A stretch of DNA of 58,637 bases from Candidatus Aldehydirespirator catecholifindens (lineage in GTDB: Bacteria; Actinomycetota; Acidimicrobiia; Acidimicrobiales; Aldehydirespiratoraceae): contig JAPYNU010000075.1 of the NCBI GenBank assembly GCA_028283245.1, forward strand, positions 1 through 58,637, written 5' to 3'. The notes beneath the pieces are model-generated. The model did not search any database. It saw nothing but the letters and a program-made list of their open reading frames with translations, and was not told the origin of the DNA. Position numbers and translations under genes: made by a program. This document shows positions 34,919 to 43,045 of this stretch, piece by piece. Each line of letters starts with the position of its first letter. Positions within the stretch are counted from its first letter, which is position 1.

Positions 34919-36036
34919 CCGCACTGCAAGCACCATCGGTAAAACAAGCGCCGCCGATGAAACAAGAGCCGCCGATGACTGCTTCTGTGATCAGCAGATC
35001 AAACGTCGAAGCGCACACCACCGCAGGGATGGTGTGCGCTCATCATCACCTATATTCGGCTCTGGCGCGAGGAATGCCTGCGCCACCGCGCACTCCAACC
35101 GGATTCTTGGAGATTCTCGAATTAATTTGGTGGCGGCTGGATCGGGCGCTGGATCTGCAAATCATCGAATCCTCAGCCAAGCTGGGAGCGCTGGAAGCTC
35201 TTGAGTCCGGCACCACCGCCATCATCGACCATCACGAGTCACCCAACGCCATTGAGGGATCCTTAGACGTGATAGCTGCAGCATGTGCTGAGGTAGGGGT
35301 GCGAGTGGACTGCAGCTACGGAGTAACCGACCGCCACGGACCCGCCGGTGCCAAAGCTGGCTTAGCAGAAAACGACCGTTTCCTGCGCGCCGGGGGTAGA
35401 GGCCATGTGGGGGTTCATGCAGCATTTACCTGCTCTGAGGAGACGCTTGAGGCTGCTACTGGGCTAGCCGCCGACCACGGCACCGGTGTTCACATTCATG
35501 TAGCTGAAGGCATCGCCGATCAAGCTGCCGGAAAGCGCCTGGAGTCATTGGCCCATGACGACTGGCTGCTGGTCCATGCTGTGCATCTCGACCGTGACCT
35601 GCCTGGCACGATCATTCACAATCCTCGCTCCAACATGAACAATGCGGTCGGCTACGCCAAGCCTGCTGCACGACCCAATCCGGTGGCTCTAGGCAGCGAC
35701 GGCATCGGCGCGGCCATGCTCGAAGAGTTCCAACTCGCTTATGCACGCCACCGCGAAGACGATGTCACTGCCACCCCCGAAACCGCTTGGAGCTGGCTAG
35801 AAACCGGATGGAAGCTCTTTGAAGAAGCCGCATCCGACACCGTGATCTGGAACTGCGGTCGGCTTGATGCGTGGTCGTTGGCTTTCACGACCGGCGTTAA
35901 AGCTGAGCAGGTCACTGTCGACGGCGAAATAGTGCTACGCAACGGGCGACCAACTCGGGTAGACGCAGATGAGATCAGAGCCAAAGCGTCCGAAGCAGCC
36001 GCCAGACTGTTCGCCAATCTCGAAAACATCTCTTAG
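34915..36036 (+). CDS. SsnA-like amidohydrolase, short N-terminus
   Basis: A 373-residue metal-dependent amidohydrolase close to SsnA, the marker protein of labile-selenium molybdenum hydroxylase loci. Matching blocks include LIWWRLDRALDLQIIESSAK, EALESGTTAIIDHHESPNAI, NPRSNMNNAVGY and ALGSDGIGAAMLEEFQLAY. Metal ligands: CAHHHLY (HxH near 43-45), HIHVAEG, HAVHL and the Asp of LGSDG. Only about 30 residues precede CAHHH, against about 60 in SsnA, so most of the N-terminal beta domain is missing. GTG overlaps the hydroxylase stop by 4 nt (GTGA), coupling the two. The reaction is unproven. Confidence 0.82.
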   Translation: MTALQAPSVKQAPPMKQEPPMTASVISRSNVEAHTTAGMVCAHHHLYSALARGMPAPPRTPTGFLEILELIWWRLDRALDLQIIESSAKLGALEALESGTTAIIDHHESPNAIEGSLDVIAAACAEVGVRVDCSYGVTDRHGPAGAKAGLAENDRFLRAGGRGHVGVHAAFTCSEETLEAATGLAADHGTGVHIHVAEGIADQAAGKRLESLAHDDWLLVHAVHLDRDLPGTIIHNPRSNMNNAVGYAKPAARPNPVALGSDGIGAAMLEEFQLAYARHREDDVTATPETAWSWLETGWKLFEEAASDTVIWNCGRLDAWSLAFTTGVKAEQVTVDGEIVLRNGRPTRVDADEIRAKASEAAARLFANLENIS

Positions 36037-36100
36037 CTAGCTTCGTCAAAAGCCTCAACAAAAAGCTGATCTCAGCAGACCCGACAACACAGGAGTCGAC

Positions 36101-37120
36101 ATGACCCAGCCGGTAGCCCTCTACATCCAGGATGCTCACACACTTGAGGAGTCGCTGGATTTGGCGCGCTATGCCGAATCGAAAGGTTTCGATGCTGTCT
36201 GGCAGGCCGACTCCAGGCTGGTGCGCGACGCTGTGGTGCCGATGGCGGCCATTGCTGCGGTCACTGACACGATCAAGGTGGGAAGCGGTGTGGTTGACTG
36301 CTGGACCCGCAACCCGGCACGTCTGGCTTCGACCTTTTCGACGCTTGACGATCTCGCCCCGGGTCGGATCATTCTGGGGATCGGCGCTTGGTGGGAGCCG
36401 CTGGCCTCCAAAGTGGGGGTCAAAAGGGTGCGTCCCCTCAAGGCCATGCGCGAGATCGTGGAAGCCTGCCGTGGCTTGCTCAACGATGAAACCGTGACCT
36501 TTCAAGGCGAGTTCGTGAAGTTTGACGGGGTCGAACTTGACTATGTTCAGCAGGAGCGCCGACCTAAAGATGTGCCCATATACATCGGTGCGACTGGCGC
36601 CAAGATGATGGCTTTGACCGGCGAAATCGCTGACGGTGTGGTGTTGAACTATCTGGTGTCGCCGCAATACAACGCGCAAGCCATGGAACAACTATCGCAG
36701 GGTGCAGCCCGCGCTGGGCGCAGCGTCGACGACCTGGATCGCCCGCAGCTGATTGTGTGCTCAATGGCATCAGGCGACACCGAAGCCGAACGCAACGAAG
36801 CTCTTGACAGCGCCAGAATGCTGATTACGCAGTATCTGGGGCAGCAGCCTCACATCATGAAAGCTTCAGGCGTGCCCGACTCTTTGCTCGACGAAGTGAA
36901 GGCTGTGCTGACTTGGCCAGCCACGCTTGAGCAGGTCAAGGCCGCTTCCAGGCTGGTGCCCGATGAGGTGGTGCAGATGCTTTGTGCGGCTGGCACAGCC
37001 GACGAATGCCGCGCCAAAGTCCGTCACTACATTGACAACGGCTGCACTACACCGATCCTGTATCCGCTGGGACACGACGCTGAGATGATGATTGATGCTT
37101 TCTCTGGCTGGGAAATCTAG
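36101..37120 (+). CDS. LLM-class flavin-dependent oxidoreductase
   Basis: A 339-residue luciferase-like TIM-barrel enzyme. It has [61 protein letters not shown] and [20 protein letters not shown] with DGVVLNYLV. The pattern is that of methylene-tetrahydromethanopterin reductase-like proteins that use F420 in actinobacteria, but FMN use is possible. AGGAG lies at a good distance before the ATG. It sits 64 bp after the SsnA-like gene on the same strand, in the purine/selenium island; a link to purine breakdown is guesswork. Confidence 0.87.
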   Translation: MTQPVALYIQDAHTLEESLDLARYAESKGFDAVWQADSRLVRDAVVPMAAIAAVTDTIKVGSGVVDCWTRNPARLASTFSTLDDLAPGRIILGIGAWWEPLASKVGVKRVRPLKAMREIVEACRGLLNDETVTFQGEFVKFDGVELDYVQQERRPKDVPIYIGATGAKMMALTGEIADGVVLNYLVSPQYNAQAMEQLSQGAARAGRSVDDLDRPQLIVCSMASGDTEAERNEALDSARMLITQYLGQQPHIMKASGVPDSLLDEVKAVLTWPATLEQVKAASRLVPDEVVQMLCAAGTADECRAKVRHYIDNGCTTPILYPLGHDAEMMIDAFSGWEI

Positions 37121-37135
37121 ACAACAGCTAGCTGC

Positions 37136-37220
37136 ACTCTCGCTAAACGCTCTACGCCTCTTGTCGCTAACCGCCCTACGCCTCTTGTCGCTAACCGCTC
37201 TGCGTCTCGTGTCGCTGCCC
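37136..37220. repeat. Tandem repeat, 24-bp unit, about 3.5 copies
   Basis: Units begin at 37136, 37160, 37184 and (partial) 37208, each with the core TCGCTAACCGC or a close variant followed by TACGCCT. They fill the gap between the LLM gene and the 8-oxoguanine deaminase gene and run to within 5 bp of its GTG, so no ordinary ribosome-binding site fits there. Phase variation by copy number is conceivable. Confidence 0.75.
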
Positions 37221-37225
37221 GCTTC

Positions 37226-38596
37226 GTGACGGATTTACTGATTCGCAATGCCCGGTTGGTGGCCACAATGGATCACCAACGCAGCGAAATCGCTGGAGGC
37301 TGGGTGGCGGTCAGTGGCGGTTTCATTTCTGGTGTCGGTTCGGCTGGGTCAGAACCTGCTGAGGCCGTGCGAATCATTGATGCCGGTGACTGTCTGGTCA
37401 CACCCGGTTTGATCAACACTCATCACCACCTTTACCAGAACCTCACTCGTGCCTATAGACCTGCTCTGGGCGGCAGTTTGTTTGACTGGCTGCAGACCTT
37501 GTATCCGCTGTGGGCCCGTCTCGATGAAGAAGCGGCTTACGTGTCGGCTTGGGTCGGGCTAGCGGAACTAGCTTTGAGCGGCTGCACCACCAGCACTGAT
37601 CATCTTTATGTGCATCCCGAGGGTGCCGGGGATTTGATCGCCGCGGAGATAGCCGCAGCAACTGCTTTAGGGATGCGTTTTCATCCCACCCGAGGGTCAA
37701 TGTCGTTGAGCGTCAAAGACGGTGGCTTGCCTCCCGATGAAGTGGTGCAAAACGATGAGATGATCCTCACCGAATCCGAACGGCTGGTGGCTGCACATCA
37801 TGACCCGTCACCGGGTGCGATGGTGCGTATCGCGTTGGCACCGTGTTCACCGTTTTCGGTGTCAACCGAACTGATGCAAGCCACCGCCGAACTAGCTGAA
37901 CGCCTTGACGTGAGATTGCACACGCATTTGGCTGAAGACCCCAACGAAAATGATTACTGCACAGAAATGTTTGGGATGCGGCCAGTGGACTATTTCGAAC
38001 ATTGCGGCTGGGCCAGCGACCGTTCGTGGATCGCTCACTGTGTGCAACCCAACAACGGCGAGATCGCCCGACTAGGTCGCTGGGGCACCGGTGTGGCGCA
38101 CTGCCCTAGCTCCAACATGATCCTGGGTGCTGGCCTCGCCCCGGTGCGTGAACTGAGCGAAGCCGGAGTGCCGGTAGGACTCGGAGTTGACGGCTCAGCG
38201 TCGGCGGACTCAGCATCGATGTGGACCGAAGCTCGCAACGCCATGCTTGTGGCCCGGCTGCGTGACGGTCAGGCAAGGCGCGACAGCCTGTTCACCGCGC
38301 GTCAAGCTCTTGAGTTGTCGACCCGTGGCGGCGCGGCCTGCTTGGGACGTGCCGGTGAGCTAGGCGAGTTATCTGTGGGTGCCTGCGGCGACATCGCTGT
38401 CTGGCACCTTGACGGCATAGCTTTCGCCGGAGCTTGGTCAGACCCGGTAGAGGCATGGCTGCGTTGCGGCCCGGTGAACGCGCATCACACTGTGGTGAGC
38501 GGCCGCTGCTTAGTGCAGGACGGTCATCTTGTAGCCGACGCTGAGCCGATGCTTCGCGATCATCGCCGTATCGCTACTGGACTGCAGTCGTTGTAG
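37226..38596 (+). CDS. 8-oxoguanine deaminase
   Basis: A 456-residue amidohydrolase of the 8-oxoguanine deaminase family (8-oxoguanine to urate). Family-typical blocks: TPGLINTHHHLYQNLTRA with HxH ligands, CTTSTDHLYVHP, RGSMSLSVKDGGLPPDEVV, IALAPCSPFSVS, HTHLAEDPNENDYCTEMFG MRPVDYF, WIAHCVQP, CPSSNMILGAG and the Asp in GLGVDGSASADS. The N- and C-terminal beta domains are complete, unlike the SsnA-like paralogue upstream. GTG start by the frame; the preceding bases are a tandem repeat without a clear Shine-Dalgarno. Its product urate and the neighbouring Mo hydroxylase point to oxidised-purine catabolism. Confidence 0.88.
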   Translation: MTDLLIRNARLVATMDHQRSEIAGGWVAVSGGFISGVGSAGSEPAEAVRIIDAGDCLVTPGLINTHHHLYQNLTRAYRPALGGSLFDWLQTLYPLWARLDEEAAYVSAWVGLAELALSGCTTSTDHLYVHPEGAGDLIAAEIAAATALGMRFHPTRGSMSLSVKDGGLPPDEVVQNDEMILTESERLVAAHHDPSPGAMVRIALAPCSPFSVSTELMQATAELAERLDVRLHTHLAEDPNENDYCTEMFGMRPVDYFEHCGWASDRSWIAHCVQPNNGEIARLGRWGTGVAHCPSSNMILGAGLAPVRELSEAGVPVGLGVDGSASADSASMWTEARNAMLVARLRDGQARRDSLFTARQALELSTRGGAACLGRAGELGELSVGACGDIAVWHLDGIAFAGAWSDPVEAWLRCGPVNAHHTVVSGRCLVQDGHLVADAEPMLRDHRRIATGLQSL

Positions 38597-38652
38597 CAAA
38601 AATGCGCTACCGGGATTTGGCAACAGCGCTGCTGATAAGTAACTACGCCAAC

Positions 38653-38658
38653 TACGCT
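38653..38658 (+). promoter_or_regulatory. -10 hexamer TACGCT, leaderless start of the selenoprotein gene
   Basis: TACGCT, then 7 nt, then GTG 38666. The same element (TACCCT-N7-GTG) precedes the acyl-CoA dehydrogenase gene 1.9 kb downstream. It suggests the selenoprotein gene has its own transcript. Confidence 0.6.
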
Positions 38659-38665
38659 AAAGATT

Positions 38666-39823
38666 GTGCTCATCATCGCTGACGGCAAAGCCACTGAGGT
38701 CGCTCAGCGCAGCGACGACCACGAGACCTTGTGGGTAAGGCTCAACGAACTACCCGAAGCCACCGGCTGGCAGATGAAACCCGAAGGCGCTTGTCTAGGC
38801 GAATTGTGCGTACCGCTACCAGAACCCAAGCGCCAAGAATGGATCGCCAACACCGACGAGGATGAATGGTTGAACTATTCGGAGTTCGCTGACATGACCG
38901 GCCAGAAATACGTGCAAGACGGCGATGTCTGGAGCCTCAGTTCAATACCAGAAGTGCGTCACAGCAGCCTGGAATCAGCCATAGCTCCAGATTTTGAGGT
39001 AACCGAACGCAACGGCAACACGCTACGACTATCAGACCTACGCGGTCACAAGGTGGTGCTGTTCACCTGGGCATCCTGGTGAGGCTGCCGTTTCGGCTTG
39101 CCGGTCTGGCAAGAACTGTATGAATCGATTGGTAGTGACCGTTTCGAGATGATCAGTGTCGCTCAAGACTCAGGCGGTGCCAAAGCAGTCGACAAATGGT
39201 TCGACAGGGCTTCGCTCACTTATCGATGCGTGATCGACACAACCCATCAAATCAGCTCACTGTTCGGTTGGGTCAACGTGCCTTCCGCAGCATGGATCGA
39301 TGAACAAGGCCGCATAGTTCGCAGCAACGAAGGCACCTACCCAGGTGAGTTCAAATTCAACTTCGGATTAGGCAAGCTTCGCGCTGGCGACGACGCTTTC
39401 GCTGAAGCTACCCGTGACTGGGTCAACCACGGCGCCGAAAGCGAATATGTTCTGTCAAGCACTGAACTTGCTGCAACGCTCAGACCCGTCACCGAAGAAA
39501 CGCTGCTAGCAGAAGCAGAATTCAAGCTTGCTCTGCACTTCAAAGCCCAAAAAGATACCAAACGCGCTCAAAAGCATTTCGCAGCAGCTCAACAACTCGC
39601 ACCCGACAACTGGTGCTACATGCGACAAGACTGGGTAAGCAGAGGTATCGCCTATTCCGATTTTAAGACCTCGCGGCTCACAAGTTATCTGCGCAAAAAC
39701 ACCGAAGACGCACGCTTCTACAACCGTAAAGGCTTGCCTGACGAAGACGAAACTCGCTTCATCACGCCCGAATGGATTTGGACCTCAGCGCTGCGACGCA
39801 TCAAACAACGGCTACGCCGCTAA
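38666..39823 (+). CDS. Selenocysteine-containing TlpA/thioredoxin-fold protein (UGA read-through)
   Basis: A 385-residue protein if TGA 39080-39082 is read as selenocysteine 139. An N-terminal domain (about 1-100) has GWQMKPEGACLGELCVPLPE; a TlpA/redoxin domain (about 108-235) starts APDFEVTERNGNTLRLSDLRG and reads VVLFTWASW-U-GCRFGLPVWQ, so U139 sits at the usual nucleophile Cys and C141 gives a UxC pair. The fold continues with FEMISVAQDS, VIDTTHQISSLFGWVNVPSA with the cis-Pro, and AWIDEQGRIVRSNEG. The C-terminal part is TPR-like (EAEFKLALHFKAQKDTKRAQ). No signal peptide, so probably cytoplasmic. GTG start with TACGCT 7 nt upstream. Alternative: a nonsense mutation in a Cys protein. Confidence 0.85.
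38677..38717. repeat. 41-bp repeat, copy 1, inside the selenoprotein gene
   Basis: Codons 4-18 of the selenoprotein gene, which encode IADGKATEVAQRSDD, cover this block. The same 41 bases recur exactly at 40470-40510 in the same orientation and reading frame. Confidence 0.9.
39090..39116 (+). promoter_or_regulatory. Candidate bacterial SECIS element after UGA 39080
   Basis: CTTGCC (39097-39102) pairs perfectly with GGCAAG (39108-39113) around the loop GGTCT (39103-39107). A weak lower stem GTT/AAC (39090-39092 with 39114-39116) may extend it past a bulge. The loop begins 21 nt after the UGA, inside the usual bacterial range. GGTCT is also found, as I recall it, in the apical loop of E. coli fdhF, which SelB recognises. 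The bases are also coding (GCRFGLPVWQE). Confidence 0.75.
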
Positions 39824-39949
39824 CCCTCAAATCTCCGTATCGCTAACTGACCGCAGTCGCTGTAGTAAGAAAAGCGGTATTACTACCACTAGCGCGCCAC
39901 GACAATCCGACCGGAATGCGGGCTCGGCTACTGCCAGGAGGATCTAGCA

Positions 39950-40462
39950 ATGAGCAACAGCGTCTTGCGAGAAGAGATGGACTGGCCGCTTTATGGCCGC
40001 GGCGTGCGCGAGTTAGCGACGATGATCGCGGAGGATCATTATCGGCCCGACATGATCTTGGCCATCGCCCGCGGGGGGCTGTTTTGTGCAGGGTCGCTGG
40101 GTTACGCGCTGTCGGTCAAGAACGTCTATGTGATGAACTGCGAGTACTACACCGGTGTCGGCGAGCGTCTTGAGGTTCCGGTGGTGCTGCCGCCGCAACT
40201 TGACCTGGTTGATCATCGTGACTCGCGTATCCTTATCGCCGACGATGTTGCTGATACTGGCCACACCTTGAAGATGGTGTATGACTACTGCCTTGACGAG
40301 GTCGCCGAAGTGCGCTCGGCGGTGCTGTATGAGAAACCGCATTCGCTGGTGAACTGCGACTACGTGTGGCGACACACTGACCGTTGGATCAACTTCCCGT
40401 GGTCAACTCTGCCGCCAGTGGTTGAACTAGCCGACGCTGGCTTTCAAGTGCTTGACGCATGA
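39950..40462 (+). CDS. Purine-type phosphoribosyltransferase
   Basis: A 170-residue type I PRTase. The PRPP-binding loop is RILIADDVADTGHTLKMV, with the typical ILAIARGGLFCAGSLGYAL segment and a hood region. It resembles the short xanthine/hypoxanthine (Gpt-like) PRTases of bacteria and archaea. AGGAGG lies upstream of the ATG. Together with 8-oxoguanine deaminase and the Mo hydroxylase it suggests purine base salvage beside purine oxidation. The exact base is not decidable from sequence. Confidence 0.85.
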   Translation: MSNSVLREEMDWPLYGRGVRELATMIAEDHYRPDMILAIARGGLFCAGSLGYALSVKNVYVMNCEYYTGVGERLEVPVVLPPQLDLVDHRDSRILIADDVADTGHTLKMVYDYCLDEVAEVRSAVLYEKPHSLVNCDYVWRHTDRWINFPWSTLPPVVELADAGFQVLDA

Positions 40463-40469
40463 TCAGCGT

Positions 40470-40510
40470 CGCTGACGGCAAAGCCACTGAGGTCGCTCAG
40501 CGCAGCGACG
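40470..40510. repeat. 41-bp repeat, copy 2
   Basis: Exact direct copy of 38677-38717, 1,793 bp downstream, in the same frame as copy 1. Homologous recombination between the copies would excise most of the selenoprotein gene and the PRTase gene. Confidence 0.9.
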
Positions 40511-40564
40511 CCTGGAGTCGCTTAAGCAACAGCCGCAAGCAGGCGAGGGCGAACCACGGGCCAC

Positions 40565-40570
40565 TACCCT
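40565..40570 (+). promoter_or_regulatory. -10 hexamer TACCCT, leaderless start of the acyl-CoA dehydrogenase gene
   Basis: TACCCT, then 7 nt (aagaatt), then GTG 40578. It overlaps the tail of the truncated selenoprotein copy. Confidence 0.6.
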
Positions 40571-40577
40571 AAGAATT

Positions 40578-41816
40578 GTGAAAACCCAAAAGTCCGTAGC
40601 AGCATTGTCTCAAGCACAACAAGAAGCTTTCCGGCAGCGCTGCTGCGAGTTCCTTGATGAACACGCCACAGGCATCTCCCTAGGCGGCGAAACCGACCCC
40701 CGAGGCGAACTGCGCCTGCGAGCAGCCCAAAAGTTCCAGCAAGCTCTCGCCGATGCCGGGCTGGCTGGACTGACTTATCCGGTTGAATACGGTGGCGCGG
40801 GCCTCACCAAGACTCACGAGAGGATCTGGCGCGACACCTACAGCAAATACCCAGACATGACTTTCGAGCTGCTGATCTCACAAGGCATGTGTCTGCCGAT
40901 GGTGGCCGAGTATGGCAGCCACGAACAGAAACTGAAATATCTGGCGTGGATGATTTCCGGTAGCGAAGTCTGGTGTCAGATGTTCTCTGAGCCCGGTGCT
41001 GGCTCGGATGTGGCTGGCCTGCAGACTCGAGCTGAGCGTGACGGCGACGAGTGGATCATCAACGGCCAGAAAGTGTGGACCACGCTGGCGCATCTTTGTG
41101 CATACGGGATCATCATTGCGCGCACCGACCCGACCGTTCCCAAACACGCTGGCATCTCAATGTTCATCGTGCCCATGGATGCCTCTGGTGTAGAAGTGAG
41201 ACCGATTCATCAAATCGACGGGAGCACTCACTTCAACGAAGTGTTCTTCAGCGATGTCCGCATAGCTGCTGCCAACCTGCTCGGCGACCTCAACGACGGC
41301 TGGCGCATGGCGACTGCCATGCTGATGTACGAGCGGGTAGCTATCGGTTCTGGAACCACAGGCGGGATAACCACCGATCGCAGCGACCGGCTAATCGAAG
41401 AGGCTCGCAAGCGTGGCGTGAGCGGTGACCCGAACCTGCGTCAAAAGCTGATGCGGCTGCGCACACTAGAGACATGCCTTTCTCTGGTGGCGATGCGCAC
41501 CCGTGCTGAGATCAAAGCGGGACGCACCCCCGGGCCGGGTGGCTCGGTCGGCAAACTAGCGACAGTGGCCATCGCTGATCTTCACACCGAAGTGTCTCTG
41601 GCCATCGCAGGGGCTTCAGGTGTGGCCTGGGAGGACGAAGCCGATGCTTGTTGGCAGCGTCAAGCGCTTGCTTCGCTGTCGGCAGGGATCGCTGGTGGCA
41701 CCACCGAAATCCAGCGCAACATTATCGGTGACCGTGTGCTGGGGCTGCCACGCGATGTGAGTGTCGACAAAGGTGTCCCCTATCAGGATTTGAAGATCGG
41801 CACTCAACGCAACTGA
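40578..41816 (+). CDS. Acyl-CoA dehydrogenase
   Basis: A 412-residue FAD-dependent acyl-CoA dehydrogenase, full length. Family blocks: GLTYPVEYGGAGLTKTHERI, WCQMFSEPGAGSDVAGLQTR (ACADS_1), DEWIINGQKVWTTLAHLC, RTDPTVPKHAGISMFIVPMD and the C-terminal SAGIAGGTTEIQRNIIGDRV with LGLPR (ACADS_2). Chain-length or branched substrate cannot be assigned. GTG start with TACCCT 7 nt upstream. It precedes alanine dehydrogenase by 39 bp. Confidence 0.92.
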   Translation: MKTQKSVAALSQAQQEAFRQRCCEFLDEHATGISLGGETDPRGELRLRAAQKFQQALADAGLAGLTYPVEYGGAGLTKTHERIWRDTYSKYPDMTFELLISQGMCLPMVAEYGSHEQKLKYLAWMISGSEVWCQMFSEPGAGSDVAGLQTRAERDGDEWIINGQKVWTTLAHLCAYGIIIARTDPTVPKHAGISMFIVPMDASGVEVRPIHQIDGSTHFNEVFFSDVRIAAANLLGDLNDGWRMATAMLMYERVAIGSGTTGGITTDRSDRLIEEARKRGVSGDPNLRQKLMRLRTLETCLSLVAMRTRAEIKAGRTPGPGGSVGKLATVAIADLHTEVSLAIAGASGVAWEDEADACWQRQALASLSAGIAGGTTEIQRNIIGDRVLGLPRDVSVDKGVPYQDLKIGTQRN

Positions 41817-41855
41817 ACTATCCGCAATCATCACCAGAATCGAAAGGGGATGGCA

Positions 41856-42968
41856 ATGCGTATCGGGGTTCCCAAAGAAATCAAAAGCGAGGAACGTCGT
41901 GTGGGGTTAACCCCTGACAGCGTGCGCGAGATCACTGATCGCGGCCATGAAGTGTTCATTGAATGCGGTGCTGGGTCAGGTGCCGGGTTCACCGACGACG
42001 AATACACCGACCGTGGCGCGGTGCTGGCCAGCGATGCCGACGAGTTGTTTGAGGCCGCTGAGTTGATCGTCAAGGTTAAGGAGCCACAAGCACCCGAACG
42101 AGCACGCCTGCGCCGCGACCACACGCTGTTCACTTATCTGCATCTCGCTCCCGACCCGAACCAAGCCAACGATCTGATCGCCAGCGGTGTTACTGCTATC
42201 GCCTATGAGTCTGTTACCGACCATCAAGGCCGACTGCCGCTGCTGGCACCCATGTCGCGGGTGGCAGGGCGTATGGCGATCCAGGCCGGGGCGCGCTGCC
42301 TGGAGGCCTCAAGCGGAGGCCGGGGAGTGCTGCTGGGAGGGGTTCCTGGAGTGGCGGCAGCGCCGGTCACGGTGATCGGTGGAGGGGTGGTCGGCAGCAA
42401 CGCTGTGCAGATGGCGTTAGGGCTAGGCGCGGATGTGACCGTGTTGGATCGCGACGCAGGCGTGCTTGAGTCGTTGTCGCAGCGTTACGGGCCTGCTTTA
42501 CGCACTATCTACTCGACACCCACCAGGCTGGCGCAAGCTGTTTACACAGCTGATCTGGTGGTGGGAGCAGTGCTTCTGCCTGGAGCAAGAGCACCACGGT
42601 TGATCACCCGCCAGATGGTGAAGGTGATGCGGCCCGGCACGGTAGTGGTGGACGTGGCCATTGATCAAGGCGGCTGCGCCGAAACTTCCCAACCCACGAC
42701 ACATGCTGAGCCAACTTTCGTAGTTGAAGATGTGGTGCATTATTGCGTGGCCAACATGCCTGGGGCAGTGCCGCGCACCGCTACGCAAGCGCTCAACAAC
42801 GCCACTCTCCCCTACGTTCTCAAACTGGCAGATTCGGGAGTGACGCAAGCAATCGCAAGCGACAAAGGCTTGCAGGACGGACTCAACATACGTCATGGTC
42901 ACATCACCGAACCGGCAGTAGCCGACGCTTTGAATCTCGAATACACCGAGCCGCTAGCCGCTCTGTAA
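41856..42968 (+). CDS. ald: Alanine dehydrogenase
   Basis: A 370-residue NAD-dependent L-alanine dehydrogenase (alanine to pyruvate and ammonia). It begins MRIGVPKEIKSEERRVGLTP, with VKVKEPQAPE (catalytic Lys), YLHLAPDPNQ containing the catalytic His, and VTVIGGGVVGSNAVQMALGL as the Rossmann loop. The family C-terminal helix TATQALNNATLPYVLKLADS follows. I chose ATG 41856 because AAAGGGG is 6 nt before it; ATG 41850 would be adjacent to the Shine-Dalgarno. It converges on ftsX across a small repeat. Confidence 0.94.
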   Translation: MRIGVPKEIKSEERRVGLTPDSVREITDRGHEVFIECGAGSGAGFTDDEYTDRGAVLASDADELFEAAELIVKVKEPQAPERARLRRDHTLFTYLHLAPDPNQANDLIASGVTAIAYESVTDHQGRLPLLAPMSRVAGRMAIQAGARCLEASSGGRGVLLGGVPGVAAAPVTVIGGGVVGSNAVQMALGLGADVTVLDRDAGVLESLSQRYGPALRTIYSTPTRLAQAVYTADLVVGAVLLPGARAPRLITRQMVKVMRPGTVVVDVAIDQGGCAETSQPTTHAEPTFVVEDVVHYCVANMPGAVPRTATQALNNATLPYVLKLADSGVTQAIASDKGLQDGLNIRHGHITEPAVADALNLEYTEPLAAL

Positions 42969-42981
42969 AACCAAACCTCAA

Positions 42982-43027
42982 TCAGGGGCAGCGTAGGTCA
43001 GGGGCAGTGATGTAGGTCAGGGGTGGT
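42982..43027. repeat. Short direct repeats between ald and ftsX
   Basis: TCAGGGGCAG occurs twice and GTAGGTCAGGGG twice (at 42993 and 43012, 19 bp apart) in the 77-bp convergent intergenic region. No stem-loop or T run is evident. Confidence 0.6.
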
Positions 43028-43045
43028 GGTGTCGTGGCTTTCTAG

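Larger units (their letters stand above)
40459..40572 (+). pseudogene. Truncated in-frame copy of the selenoprotein gene 5' end
   Basis: A 37-codon ORF starting ATG at 40459, overlapping the PRTase stop (ATGA). It encodes MISVADGKATEVAQRSD, matching the selenoprotein N-terminus VLIIADGKATEVAQRSD, then diverges (AWSRLSNSRKQARANHG) and stops at 40570-40572. The matching part is the 41-bp exact repeat at 40470-40510. It looks like the remnant of a duplicated gene or a partial transposition of its 5' end; expression as a small peptide is possible but unsupported. Confidence 0.55.

Noticed and set aside
37136..37220. CRISPR array
   Set aside because: Repeats are contiguous tandem units without spacers and there are no cas genes.
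39080..39098. Two separate genes, the second starting at TTG 39098
   Set aside because: The upstream part ends in mid-fold and the downstream part begins in mid-helix; both are in the same frame and together make one complete thioredoxin-fold protein.
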